Positions 36,049 to 47,008 of a DNA stretch of 64,000 bases are shown here, in pieces. Each line of letters starts with the position of its first letter. Position 1 is the first letter of the stretch. The stretch is from Azospirillum sp. 412522 (GTDB taxonomy: Bacteria; Pseudomonadota; Alphaproteobacteria; Azospirillales; Azospirillaceae). A program made the position numbers and the translations under genes. The stretch spans positions 372,001-436,000 of the forward strand of contig NZ_RWIJ01000002.1 of the NCBI RefSeq assembly GCF_019805165.1. Direction: 5' to 3'. The notes below the pieces were generated by a model. That model was not told where the DNA came from. It ran no database searches and worked only from the letters and a program-made list of their open reading frames with translations.

Positions 36049-37620
36049 ATGGTTGCGAAATTCGCGATGGATGACGACAGCGTCGTGGTGGTGATCGGAT
36101 CGGGGGCCGGCGGCGGCACCCTGGCGAACGAGCTGGCCCAGAAGGGCATCAAGGTCGTCTGCCTGGAGGCCGGCGGGCGACATGAGATCCAGGATTTCGT
36201 GAACGACGAATGGAAGAGCTTCTCGCAGATCTCCTGGCTGGACAAGCGCACCACGTCCGGCAGCTGGCGGGTGGCGAAGGACTTCCCCAACCTGCCGGCC
36301 TGGATCGTCAAGGCGGTCGGCGGCTCCACCGTCCATTGGGCCGGCGCCTCGCTCCGCTTCCAGGAGCACGAGTTCAAGACGCGCACGACCTACGGCGCGG
36401 TGGAGGGTGCCAACCTGCTCGACTGGCCGGTGACGCTGGCGGAGATGGAACCCTATTACGACAAGGCCGAGTTCAAGATGGGGACGACCGGCACCAACGG
36501 CATCCCGCGCCTGCCCGGCAACAACAACTACAAGGTGCTGGCGGCCGGCGCCAAGAAGCTGGGCTATGCTGAGTTCCACACCGGCAACATGTCGATCAAC
36601 AGCAAGCCGCGCGACGGCCGCGGTTCCTGCCAGCAGATCGGCTTCTGTTTCCAGGGCTGCAAGTCAGGGGCGAAATGGTCGACCCTCTACACCGAGATCC
36701 CCAAGGGCGAGGCCACCGGCAACCTGGAGGTCCGGCCGAACGCCCAGGTGCTGAAGATCGAGCATGACGCGAAGGGCAAGGTCAACGCCGTGCTCTATGC
36801 CGACGCCACCGGCGCCATGCACCGGCAGAAGGCCCGCATCGTGGCGGTCGCCGGCAACTCGATCGAAAGCCCGCGCCTGCTGCTGAACTCGGCATCGACG
36901 ATGTTCCCGGACGGGCTGGCGAACTCGTCGGGACAGGTCGGGCGCAACTACATGCGGCACATGACCGGATCGGTCTATGCGATGTTCGACCGGCCGGTTC
37001 ACATGTACCGCGGCACCACCATGGCCGGGATCATCCGCGACGAATCCCGTTTCGACCCTCGGCGCGGCTTCGTCGGCGGCTACGAGATGGAGACCCTGTC
37101 GCTCGGCGTGCCCTTCATGGCGGCGTTCCTCGATCCCGGCGCCTGGGGCCGCGACTTCAGCTCGGCGCTGGACGCCTACGACCATATCGCCGGCATGTGG
37201 CTGGTGGGCGAGGACATGCCGCGCGAGACCAACCGCGTCACCCTGCACGCGACCGAAAAGGACAAGTTCGGCCTGCCCATTCCCAACGTCCATTTCGACG
37301 ACCATCCCAACGACATCGCCATGCGCACCCACGCCTATGGCCGCGGCTCCGCCGTCTACGACGCGGTGGGCGCGACGCGGACCATCCACACCCCGCCCTA
37401 CCCGTCCACCCACAATCTCGGCACCAACCGCATGAGCGCCAACGCCCGCGACGGCGTCGTCAACAAATGGGGACAGGCGCACGACGTGAAGAACCTGTTC
37501 GTGTCGGACGGCAGCCAGTTCACCAGCGGGGCGTCGGAGAACCCGACCCTGACCATCGTCGCGCTGGCGATCCGGCAGGCCGACTACATCGCCGACCAGA
37601 TGGGCAAGCGGGAGATCTGA
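36049..37620 (+). CDS. GMC-family FAD-dependent alcohol dehydrogenase, catalytic subunit
   Basis: A 523-residue flavoprotein: FAD motif GSGAGGGTLANELAQKG at the N-terminus, C-terminal active-site segment with HNLGTNRMS and GASENPTLTI. C194-x5-C200-x3-C204 equals the 3Fe-4S spacing of the FAD glucose dehydrogenase alpha subunit, so an iron-sulphur cluster is likely. It has no signal peptide and should reach the periplasm with the Tat subunit encoded upstream, passing electrons to the cytochrome c. In context the substrate is the alcohol made by the monooxygenase (2-propanol or acetol). GGGGAGG precedes the start at 36049. The gene is the last of its arm and is followed by a terminator. Confidence 0.9.
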   Translation: MVAKFAMDDDSVVVVIGSGAGGGTLANELAQKGIKVVCLEAGGRHEIQDFVNDEWKSFSQISWLDKRTTSGSWRVAKDFPNLPAWIVKAVGGSTVHWAGASLRFQEHEFKTRTTYGAVEGANLLDWPVTLAEMEPYYDKAEFKMGTTGTNGIPRLPGNNNYKVLAAGAKKLGYAEFHTGNMSINSKPRDGRGSCQQIGFCFQGCKSGAKWSTLYTEIPKGEATGNLEVRPNAQVLKIEHDAKGKVNAVLYADATGAMHRQKARIVAVAGNSIESPRLLLNSASTMFPDGLANSSGQVGRNYMRHMTGSVYAMFDRPVHMYRGTTMAGIIRDESRFDPRRGFVGGYEMETLSLGVPFMAAFLDPGAWGRDFSSALDAYDHIAGMWLVGEDMPRETNRVTLHATEKDKFGLPIPNVHFDDHPNDIAMRTHAYGRGSAVYDAVGATRTIHTPPYPSTHNLGTNRMSANARDGVVNKWGQAHDVKNLFVSDGSQFTSGASENPTLTIVALAIRQADYIADQMGKREI

Positions 37621-37670
37621 AGGCCGGCCGCGACGGCCCCCGCAGCGGACCTGCGACGTTCCTCCCTCCT

Positions 37671-37706
37671 CATGGGGCGGCCTTGCGGCTGCCCCATGTC
37701 TTTTTC
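37671..37706 (+). terminator. Rho-independent terminator of the cytochrome-GMC arm
   Basis: CATGGGGCGGCC (37671-37682) and GGCTGCCCCATG (37687-37698) pair over a TTGC loop with one mismatch, followed by TCTTTTT. It lies 50 bases after the GMC stop. Confidence 0.88.
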
Positions 37707-37743
37707 CTTGTCCGATATCGGGCTGCTCACCATCGGCCGGCGA

Positions 37744-38103
37744 TCATTTCCGGGGACACTTCTTCATGTCGTCCTCGCTGATCGAGAAGGCATAAGCCTC
37801 CGTCCCCGACAGCGTGACATTGCGCAGGACGCAGGTCCGGCCCTTCCTGTCCTTCATGCTGACGTCCCATGTGCCGGGCTTGACGTCGCTGAGCTTCAAG
37901 CGCTCGTCGGCCTCGACCGTCTTGTCCTTGTCGTTCAGCGTCTGGTTCTTGCCCCATTTGTTCGTACCGGGTTCGGCCAGCTTCAACTCCGTGATGGTCT
38001 CGCTGGTCAGGTTCCAGAACTTCAAGGTCTGGGCCGTCTCGGCATGCGCGGCCGTGGCCAGCGATCCCGCACACAGCATTAAAAGAAGGCTGTATCGCTT
38101 CAT
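37744..38103 (-). CDS. Small secreted protein of unknown function
   Basis: A 119-residue protein with a signal peptide (KRYSLLLMLCAGSLATAAHA, cleavage after residue 21). The mature part is beta-rich with two cysteines (RTCVL and KKCPRK at the very end) that may form a disulphide. A segment DKDKTVEADERL resembles an EF-hand loop with aspartates at positions 1, 3 and 9 but lacks the closing glutamate. It follows the P-type ATPase gene by 77 bases on the same strand, so a role with metal transport is possible; nothing more can be said. GGGGGAAA precedes the start. Confidence 0.72.
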   Translation of the reverse strand: MKRYSLLLMLCAGSLATAAHAETAQTLKFWNLTSETITELKLAEPGTNKWGKNQTLNDKDKTVEADERLKLSDVKPGTWDVSMKDRKGRTCVLRNVTLSGTEAYAFSISEDDMKKCPRK

Positions 38104-38180
38104 GGCATTTCCCCCTTTGGTTTGTTTTGGCGCTGCCGATCTGACCACGGGCGGGAACAAAGGGAAATTGAACCTTGGGA

Positions 38181-40940
<2,760 letters not shown>

Positions 40941-41094
40941 GTGAGCCGCCTCCCTGGAGATCCTGCCGGCCGGTGCGGAGAAGCGCGCTCCGAACCGGCA
41001 TGACCACAGGCAGGTTGGCAGTTTATCGTCCTCGGGAGAAGGGCTGGGATGGCATGTCCCCTTCCCTTCCCCGGAAGACCTCCCCGGAGCAGGC

Positions 41095-42393
41095 TCAGAG
41101 CATGAAGGTGAGCACGACGTTCATCAGCACCGCGGCAACCACGCCGAAGGGGGCGGCGCGGAACAGCAGCCGGGTGAACAGGCTGTTGCGGGTCTGCTCG
41201 TCCGGGGCGGAGCCGAGGACCAGGCTGCCGCCGGACGAGAAGGGCGAGATCGAGGTGGCCTGCGATCCGACGACGATCGCCGTGAACAGCAGCACCGGGC
41301 TGACCGACAGGCTGGCCGCCAGCGCCGGCACCAGCGGGAAGAGCGTGGGCGTCACCACGCCCAGCGTGCTGGAGAACAGGGACATCGCCGCGGCGACGAC
41401 GCCGAACACCACGGGCAGGAGCAGGGCCGGGATGCTGCTGCCGAGCCAGCTCGCCAGCGCCGCGATGGTTCCCGCCTTGATCGCGACCGAGATCAGCATG
41501 CCCATGCCGCAGATCATGATCAGCGTCGACCAGGGCACCGACGCGATGGCCTTGCGCTCGTCGCCCAGCTTCAACAGCAGCGCGATGACGGAGAAGACGC
41601 CGGCGATCAGGCCGATGTCGATCTTCGAATTGAGATAGGTGACCGTAGAGTTTCCCGGCAACGCGAGGTGCAGGACCGGGCCGAGAAGGACCAGCGCCAT
41701 CATCGCCAGCGTCAGGGTGAGCGTCATCCGCTGCCGGCCGTCGAGCGGCTCGGGCCGGCCGGCGTCGGCAAGGGAGGCGTTCATGGTGCGGTGGTTGCCG
41801 AAGAGGAAGAGCATCGCCGTGATGACGAAGAACGGGATGATCAGCGTCGCGGCGAAGATGACCCCGCTGTAGAGGAAGGCGTCGGCGTCGCTGGTCCCGT
41901 TCGCCGTCATCAGGCCGCGGAAGATGATGCCGCTCTGGCTCGACATGAAGTTGGCGCCGGCCAGCGCGCCGTAATTCGCCCCCATCGCGCCCAGCACCAT
42001 GTCCAGCCCGGTCCGCCGGCACAGGATCAGCGTGAGCGGCGCCATGAAGGCCAGCACGGTGTAGTAGCCGGCCCCCATCGCGGCGATCAGCGTCGCGGTC
42101 AGCAGGATGGCGTAGGGCAGGATCCAGGGGACGTTGCGGCATCGGTACAGCATATGCTCCGCCAGCTTTTCCAGCGTGCCGTTGACCAGGGCGAAGCTGT
42201 AGAACAGGCAGACCGAGAAGATGACGAAGAAGATCCTCAGCGGCCACATGTCGATGACGGCGCCCGGCGCCAGTCCGAATCCGAAGCAGCCGATCACATA
42301 GGCGAAGGCGATGGCGAACAGGCCGATATTGATCTTGGTCACATAGCCCAGCACGACGGCCAGGGCGATCGCCAGCACGACGACGAGACTCAC
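41095..42393 (-). CDS. MatC/SLC13-like dicarboxylate transporter
   Basis: A 432-residue protein of about eleven helices of the ion-transporter superfamily. The N-terminal part (KINIGLFAIAFAYVIGCF) resembles the MatC domain of malonate/dicarboxylate carriers, and two similar halves carry re-entrant regions with SSTLGVVTPTLFP and GSQATSISPFSSGG. It starts with GTG behind GGAGGAAAC. It follows the amidohydrolase gene by 27 bases and thus belongs to the GntR-controlled set; the substrate should be a di- or tricarboxylate or lactone derivative. Confidence 0.82.
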   Translation of the reverse strand: MSLVVVLAIALAVVLGYVTKINIGLFAIAFAYVIGCFGFGLAPGAVIDMWPLRIFFVIFSVCLFYSFALVNGTLEKLAEHMLYRCRNVPWILPYAILLTATLIAAMGAGYYTVLAFMAPLTLILCRRTGLDMVLGAMGANYGALAGANFMSSQSGIIFRGLMTANGTSDADAFLYSGVIFAATLIIPFFVITAMLFLFGNHRTMNASLADAGRPEPLDGRQRMTLTLTLAMMALVLLGPVLHLALPGNSTVTYLNSKIDIGLIAGVFSVIALLLKLGDERKAIASVPWSTLIMICGMGMLISVAIKAGTIAALASWLGSSIPALLLPVVFGVVAAAMSLFSSTLGVVTPTLFPLVPALAASLSVSPVLLFTAIVVGSQATSISPFSSGGSLVLGSAPDEQTRNSLFTRLLFRAAPFGVVAAVLMNVVLTFML

Positions 42394-42420
42394 GGGGGTT
42401 TCCTCCGGTTTCTTTGAATT

Positions 42421-43242
42421 TCAGGCGAATTGGAAAAGCGCTGCCGGATTGCGGGCCAGGATCCGCTCCCGCTCCGCCGGATCGGGGATCAGCGCATGAA
42501 GCCGGGCGACTTGGGCGTCGTAGCCGGTCTCGGACTCGTACTGGGTGTGGGGCCAGTCGCTGCCCCAGACGAAGCGGTCGGAACCGGCGCAGGCCTCGCG
42601 CAGCAAATCCAGGCTGCGTGCCGCGAGGTCCGGCGTCAGGCCGGACCGATAGGGGGCGGAGAGTTTGACCCAGATCGCCGGCGTCCGGCGCAGCACGTCC
42701 AGGAAGGCGCGATGACCGCGGTTCCCGGCATCGATTCCGCCCTGCGGCAGGCCGAAATGGTCGATCACCACGGTCACGCCGGCAGCGGCGATGGCGGGAA
42801 TGAAATCGGCGAGGTCGTCGAAGCGGCGCTGGATTTCGACCTGCCAGCGGCGGGCGGCGAGGCGGCGGAAGAAATTCTGCCAGGGTGCCGCCGAGTAATC
42901 CTCCAGGTCGCGGCCGACGAGGTTCAGGCGCACGCCGACGAAGCCGAGGGCGCCGAGCCGGTTCAGCTCCTCGTCCGCCACGGTGGGATCGACGACGGCG
43001 ACCGCGCGCAGCCGCTGCGGGTAGGCGCGCAGGGCGGCTTCGATGAAGCTGTTGTCGGTGCCGAGAAAGCTCGGCTGGATCAGGACGCCGTGGCTGAACC
43101 CAGCCCGGTCCTGCAACGCCAGCCAGTCCGAAAGCTCCGCCGCATGGGCCGGACTGTAGCGCCGGCCGGCCGCCATCGGCAGGTCGGGGCGGAAGATGTG
43201 GGCATGCGTGTCGATGCCCCTGATAGGGGGATGTGCGGTCAT
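42421..43242 (-). CDS. Amidohydrolase-family hydrolase, pyrone-dicarboxylate lactonase (LigI) like
   Basis: A 273-residue TIM-barrel hydrolase with the metal-site opening motif DTHAHIF, the strand-6 motif VVIDHFGLP and WGSDWPHT near the end, all placed as in LigI (2-pyrone-4,6-dicarboxylate lactonase) and related cluster COG3618 proteins. Such enzymes hydrolyse lactones of carboxylic acids. It sits between a GntR regulator (120 bases upstream) and a carboxylate carrier, suggesting uptake and ring opening of a lactone or anhydride. The true substrate is not shown. Confidence 0.82.
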   Translation of the reverse strand: MTAHPPIRGIDTHAHIFRPDLPMAAGRRYSPAHAAELSDWLALQDRAGFSHGVLIQPSFLGTDNSFIEAALRAYPQRLRAVAVVDPTVADEELNRLGALGFVGVRLNLVGRDLEDYSAAPWQNFFRRLAARRWQVEIQRRFDDLADFIPAIAAAGVTVVIDHFGLPQGGIDAGNRGHRAFLDVLRRTPAIWVKLSAPYRSGLTPDLAARSLDLLREACAGSDRFVWGSDWPHTQYESETGYDAQVARLHALIPDPAERERILARNPAALFQFA

Positions 43243-43361
43243 CCGTCGGTCCGTTCAGGCAAGGAAGGAGCGGCCTCCGCCCGCGAGGGGGAGTTTTCGG
43301 AAAGGCCGCCGGAGGAGAGGCAGGGGAAAAGGCGCCGGACGGAGCGATCCGGCGCCGCCGG

Positions 43362-44114
43362 TCAGCTCAGACGGCTGCGGTAGCGGAAGCGCTCGGCTGG
43401 GCCATGGGCGATGCGCCATTCGACCGCTGTGCCGTCCACCGTGTAGGCGGTGCGTTCGATGACGGCAGTGGGGGCCCCCTCCGCCAGTCCGAGCCGTGCC
43501 GCGACCCTGGCGGAGGCGGGGGCGAAGCTCACGTCATCGACGGCGCTGGCGATGAAGACATTGAAGCGCTCGAGATAGAGCGGATAGAGCAGCGGCCCGA
43601 ATTGCGACACGTCCAGCTCCGCGATGCCGTCGAACCGGGCGCGGGGGAGCCAGATCTCCTCCGAGAGCAGCAGGGCGTCGGACTGGCCGCGCAGGCGGTC
43701 CAGGCGGACGCAGTCGGCGGTGCCGAGAATTCCGGCGATGGCGGGCGGCGCGGTGGCCGCCGTGCGCGCGATGATGCGGCTCGACGGAATGGTCGCTTCG
43801 CCGTCGGCGGACTGGACCGCGAAGAAGCGGAACAGCGAGGCGTTGAAGGCGCGCTTGCGCAGATAGGTTCCGGACCCCTGGCGCCGTTCGAGCAGCCCCT
43901 CGTCGACCAGCGTCTGGATCGCCTTGCGGACGGTGCCGACCGACAGCCCGGTCTCCGCCGTCAGCTGGTTTTCCGACGGCAGGGCAGTGTCGGGTCCCCA
44001 TTCGCCGCGCGCCACGCGGGTGGCCAGCGCGTCGCGCAGTTGCAGATAGGCCGGCAGCCGCCTGTCCGAGGTCGAAGGCGGGGTCCGGGCCGAGACAGAG
44101 TCATGCTGTGGCAT
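43362..44114 (-). CDS. GntR-family regulator with UTRA domain
   Basis: A 250-residue HutC/FarR-type regulator: winged helix at about residues 20-85 (LPSENQLTAETGLSVGTVRKAIQTLVDEG, RRQGSGTYL) and a UTRA ligand domain (about 100-245; DRLRGQSDALLLSEEIWLP, VIERTAYTVDG). GGGAGGACGACG precedes the start at 44114. An 18-base perfect palindrome lies 49 bases upstream of it, the probable operator, so it would repress itself and the hydrolase and carrier genes downstream. Confidence 0.9.
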   Translation of the reverse strand: MPQHDSVSARTPPSTSDRRLPAYLQLRDALATRVARGEWGPDTALPSENQLTAETGLSVGTVRKAIQTLVDEGLLERRQGSGTYLRKRAFNASLFRFFAVQSADGEATIPSSRIIARTAATAPPAIAGILGTADCVRLDRLRGQSDALLLSEEIWLPRARFDGIAELDVSQFGPLLYPLYLERFNVFIASAVDDVSFAPASARVAARLGLAEGAPTAVIERTAYTVDGTAVEWRIAHGPAERFRYRSRLS

Positions 44115-44162
44115 CGTCGTCCTCCCGCGGCCATCCTGTCGCACATGGATGCTTTGGTCAAC

Positions 44163-44180
44163 TAGTTCTATATAGAACTA
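44163..44180. promoter_or_regulatory. Perfect palindrome, probable GntR operator
   Basis: TAGTTCTATATAGAACTA reads the same on both strands over all 18 bases. AT-rich in a GC-rich surrounding and 49 bases before the GntR gene, it has the form of HutC/FarR operators (a G-T-C-TA-TA-G-A-C-like dyad). Confidence 0.82.
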
Positions 44181-44206
44181 TATGATTGGCGGGCGGACGA
44201 GCTGAA

Positions 44207-44248
44207 GCCCCCGTTCGGCGGCGTTTCGCAACACCGCCGAACGGGGGC
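44207..44248 (-). terminator. Long hairpin downstream of the SDR gene
   Basis: GCCCCCGTTCGGCGG (44207-44221) pairs with CCGCCGAACGGGGGC (44234-44248) without mismatch over a 12-base loop. It lies 72 bases after the stop of the SDR gene on the minus strand and would end its transcript before the GntR unit. A T tract is not evident on that strand. Confidence 0.7.
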
Positions 44249-44319
44249 CGATGGAACATGCCGCAGCCGATGCCGATGCCGGCTCCGGCTGCGTGCCGGG
44301 ATCCTGCCGGGCGAGCGCT

Positions 44320-45084
44320 TTAGACCTGGGCCATGCCGCCGTCGGCGAACAGTTCGATGCCATTGACGAAGCTGCTGTCGTCGGACGCCAGGAAGACGGC
44401 GGCCTTGGCGATTTCGTCCGCATCGCCGACCCGGCCCAACGGCACCTGCGAGGCGAGGTAATCCACCAAGCCCTGCTGCTGCGCCGCGTCCGGACCGGCC
44501 AGTTCGACCAGACCCGGCGTGCGGATCGGGCCGGGGCTGAGCGTATTGATGCGGATGCCGCGGTCCTTCAGGTCGAGGATCCAGCTGCGGGCGAAGTTGC
44601 GCACCGCCGCCTTGCTTGCGCTGTAGACGCTGAAGGCCGCCGTGCCCATGCTGCCGGCGGTGGAGCCGGCGAGGATCACCGAGGCGCCTTTGCCCAGCAG
44701 CGGCAGCGCCTTCTGCACGGTGAACAGCACGCCCTTCACATTGCGGTTGAAGGTGTCCTCATACTGCTCCTCCGTGATGTCGCCGAGCGGCAGCATGCCG
44801 CCGCCGCCGGCATTGGCGTAGAGCACGTCGAGGCGGCCGGCCTCGCTCTGGATCCGGGCATAGAGCCGGTCGAGATCGGCGAGGTTGGAGGAGTCCGCCT
44901 GCACCCCGGTCGCCTTGCCACCGGCAGCGACGATTGCCGCGACCGCGGCTTCCAGTTCGGACTGGCGGCGACCGGTGAGATAGACGGTGGCGCCCTCGGC
45001 GGCGAAGCGCTTGGCCGCGGCAAGGCCGATGCCGCTGGTGGCGCCGGTGACGAGGGCGATCTTGCCATCAAGCTTGCGTGACAT
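44320..45084 (-). CDS. Short-chain dehydrogenase/reductase
   Basis: A 254-residue classical SDR: cofactor motif [18 protein letters not shown], catalytic serine in AGSTAGS and YSASK. A basic GRRQSE after the second strand suggests NADP preference. Its product is unknown; such SDRs paired with a divergent LysR gene often reduce quinones or aldehydes. AGGAG lies 6 bases upstream of the ATG at 45084. The divergent LysR gene starts 102 bases away and probably controls it. Confidence 0.88.
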   Translation of the reverse strand: MSRKLDGKIALVTGATSGIGLAAAKRFAAEGATVYLTGRRQSELEAAVAAIVAAGGKATGVQADSSNLADLDRLYARIQSEAGRLDVLYANAGGGGMLPLGDITEEQYEDTFNRNVKGVLFTVQKALPLLGKGASVILAGSTAGSMGTAAFSVYSASKAAVRNFARSWILDLKDRGIRINTLSPGPIRTPGLVELAGPDAAQQQGLVDYLASQVPLGRVGDADEIAKAAVFLASDDSSFVNGIELFADGGMAQV

Positions 45085-45186
45085 CTGAAATCTCCTGGGA
45101 TTGGGTTGTTCGCTGGAGACAAAGCTATCGACGGCGGACACACATCGAAATAGAAATGACTGAAAATTATCGTTGCAGGATTGACG

Positions 45187-46119
45187 ATGTCGAAGCTGCC
45201 GGATTTCGAAGGGCTGGCGATGTTCGCCAAGGTGGCGGAGGAGCGCTCCTTCGCCGGTGCCGCCCGCGCCATGGGGGTGTCGGTCGCCACGGTCTCGCGT
45301 GCGGTCAGCCGGCTGGAGGAGCGGCTGGGAGCGCGGCTGTTCAACCGCACCTCGCGCCGGCTGGCCCTGACCGATTTCGGCCATTCCCTGGCGGAGCGGG
45401 CGACACGCCTCTATGACGATGCGGAGGCGGCGGAGAACGCGGTGCGCGAGATGTCCAGCCGGCCGCGCGGCCTGATCCGCTTCGCGGTGCCGATGTCCTT
45501 CGGGCTGCGCTGGGTGGCGCCGCTGCTGCCGGACTTCTTCCGCCTCTATCCGGAGATCTCCATCGACCTGCATCTCAGCGACGCCGTCGTCGATGTGGTG
45601 GGGGACGGCTTCGACGCCGCCCTGCGCGTCGCGGTGCTGCCGGACAGCTCGCTGGTGGCGCGGCGGCTGTGCGGGGTGTCGCCGATGGTGCTCGCCGCGC
45701 CCAGCTATCTGGCCCGCCATGGCGAACCGCGGCATCCCCGCGAGCTGAACGGCCACCACTGCCTGGGCTACGCCTACCGCCGGCGGCAGGACATCTGGCG
45801 CTTCACCAACGCCGCCGGCGAGGAGGAGAGCGTCACCCCGTCCGGCCCGTTGCGCGTCACCAATGCCGACGCGCTGGTGCCGATGCTGCTGGAGGGGCTG
45901 GCCATCGCCGAACTGCCGGAATTCATGGCGGCGGGCCATCTGGCCGACGGGCGGCTGACCGCCATCCTGACCGACTGGTCGCTGCCGAAAGGCGGCCTCT
46001 ACTTCATCACGCCGTCCGCCCGGACGCGGCCGGCCAAGGTCGGGGTGCTGGCCGACTTCCTGGTGGACCGCCTGTCGGAACCGGCTTGGCTGCGCCGGAG
46101 CGATGAACACAGGGATTGA
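45187..46119 (+). CDS. LysR-family transcriptional regulator
   Basis: A 310-residue LysR protein: winged helix with [28 protein letters not shown] at residues 20-50, then a substrate domain ([25 protein letters not shown]). AGGA at 45177-45180 favours the ATG at 45187; a TTG two codons earlier is a poorer choice. It is divergent from the SDR gene at 44320, its probable target. The DhcR/AaeR-like branch is suggested by [21 protein letters not shown], here only as likeness. Confidence 0.88.
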   Translation: MSKLPDFEGLAMFAKVAEERSFAGAARAMGVSVATVSRAVSRLEERLGARLFNRTSRRLALTDFGHSLAERATRLYDDAEAAENAVREMSSRPRGLIRFAVPMSFGLRWVAPLLPDFFRLYPEISIDLHLSDAVVDVVGDGFDAALRVAVLPDSSLVARRLCGVSPMVLAAPSYLARHGEPRHPRELNGHHCLGYAYRRRQDIWRFTNAAGEEESVTPSGPLRVTNADALVPMLLEGLAIAELPEFMAAGHLADGRLTAILTDWSLPKGGLYFITPSARTRPAKVGVLADFLVDRLSEPAWLRRSDEHRD

Positions 46120-46213
46120 GCAGAAGATCGATGGGAGAACTCATGGCTTCTCCCATAATCGTGACCATTTGGAACGTTGTCGGGGCACGGTTTCGAACAG
46201 TTCTTGAAAAATC

Positions 46214-46229
46214 GAACGAGCGCTCGTTC
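46214..46229. promoter_or_regulatory. Perfect TetR-type operator palindrome
   Basis: GAACGAGCGCTCGTTC is a perfect 16-base dyad and has the form of AcrR/TetR-family operators. It lies 63 bases before the likely start of the TetR gene, so autoregulation is expected. Confidence 0.85.
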
Positions 46230-46291
46230 TGTATGTCCGTCGCGCGACATGTGTGACAACGATCAGCGGCGCAAACGATGGGGCAGCCGGT

Positions 46292-47008
46292 ATGAGCAGC
46301 TTGCGGGACTTCCAGGCACGACACGATCTGTCGATGGAGGCGCTGTGCGCGCGCATCCTGGAGCGCCATGCCGCGACCATCCGGATCAAGAAGCCGGCGG
46401 TCGCCATCGCCAATCTGGCGCGCATCGTCGAGACCACGCTGATGCTGGCGAACCGCAAGGGCTTCCATTCCATGAGCCTGCGCGACCTGACCGAACAGTC
46501 GGGGCTGAGCATGGGGGCTCTCTACGCCTATTTCGACGGCAAGGACACCCTGCTGATGATGATCCTGGGGCAGGTCGTCGGCGTGGTGGAGGAGGTTCTG
46601 GGCCATCCGCCGGAAGCACTGGCGAACGATCCGGCCGCCCGGCTGCGCTGGCTTCTGGAGACCCACCTGTTCCTGACCGAGACCATGCACCCCTGGTTCG
46701 TCTTCGCCTATATGGAGGCGAAATCCTTCCCCAAGGACGGGCGCGACCTCGCCGTCAGCAGCGAGATGATGACGGAAAGCATGATCGCCGACGCGCTGGC
46801 CGACGGTGTCGCCCGCGGACTGTTCGCGATGCCCCATCTGGCGATGGGTGATGTGACGATGGCCGCGGCGCTGATCAAGCCGATGCTGCAGGACTGGTAC
46901 GTGAAGCGCGCCAAGCACCGGCGCCGCGGCATTACGCCCGACCTCTATGCCGAGCAACTGATCGCCTTCGTCGAGGCGGCGGTGGGGTTCAGGCTGCGGC
47001 CGTTATGA
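46292..47008 (+). CDS. TetR-family transcriptional regulator
   Basis: A 238-residue regulator. The helix-turn-helix (about residues 35-85: ETTLMLANRKGFHSMSLRDLTEQSGLSMGALYAYFDGKDTL in two parts) follows a longer than usual, 35-residue N-terminal arm. The ligand domain has an aromatic THLFLTETMHPWFVFAYMEAKSF face. Start at 46292 (MSSLRDF) is preferred to GTG at 46253, though neither has a strong ribosome site. No divergent gene is adjacent, so apart from itself it probably regulates a distant target. Its last 20 bases overlap the end of the methyltransferase gene on the other strand. Confidence 0.85.
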   Translation: MSSLRDFQARHDLSMEALCARILERHAATIRIKKPAVAIANLARIVETTLMLANRKGFHSMSLRDLTEQSGLSMGALYAYFDGKDTLLMMILGQVVGVVEEVLGHPPEALANDPAARLRWLLETHLFLTETMHPWFVFAYMEAKSFPKDGRDLAVSSEMMTESMIADALADGVARGLFAMPHLAMGDVTMAAALIKPMLQDWYVKRAKHRRRGITPDLYAEQLIAFVEAAVGFRLRPL

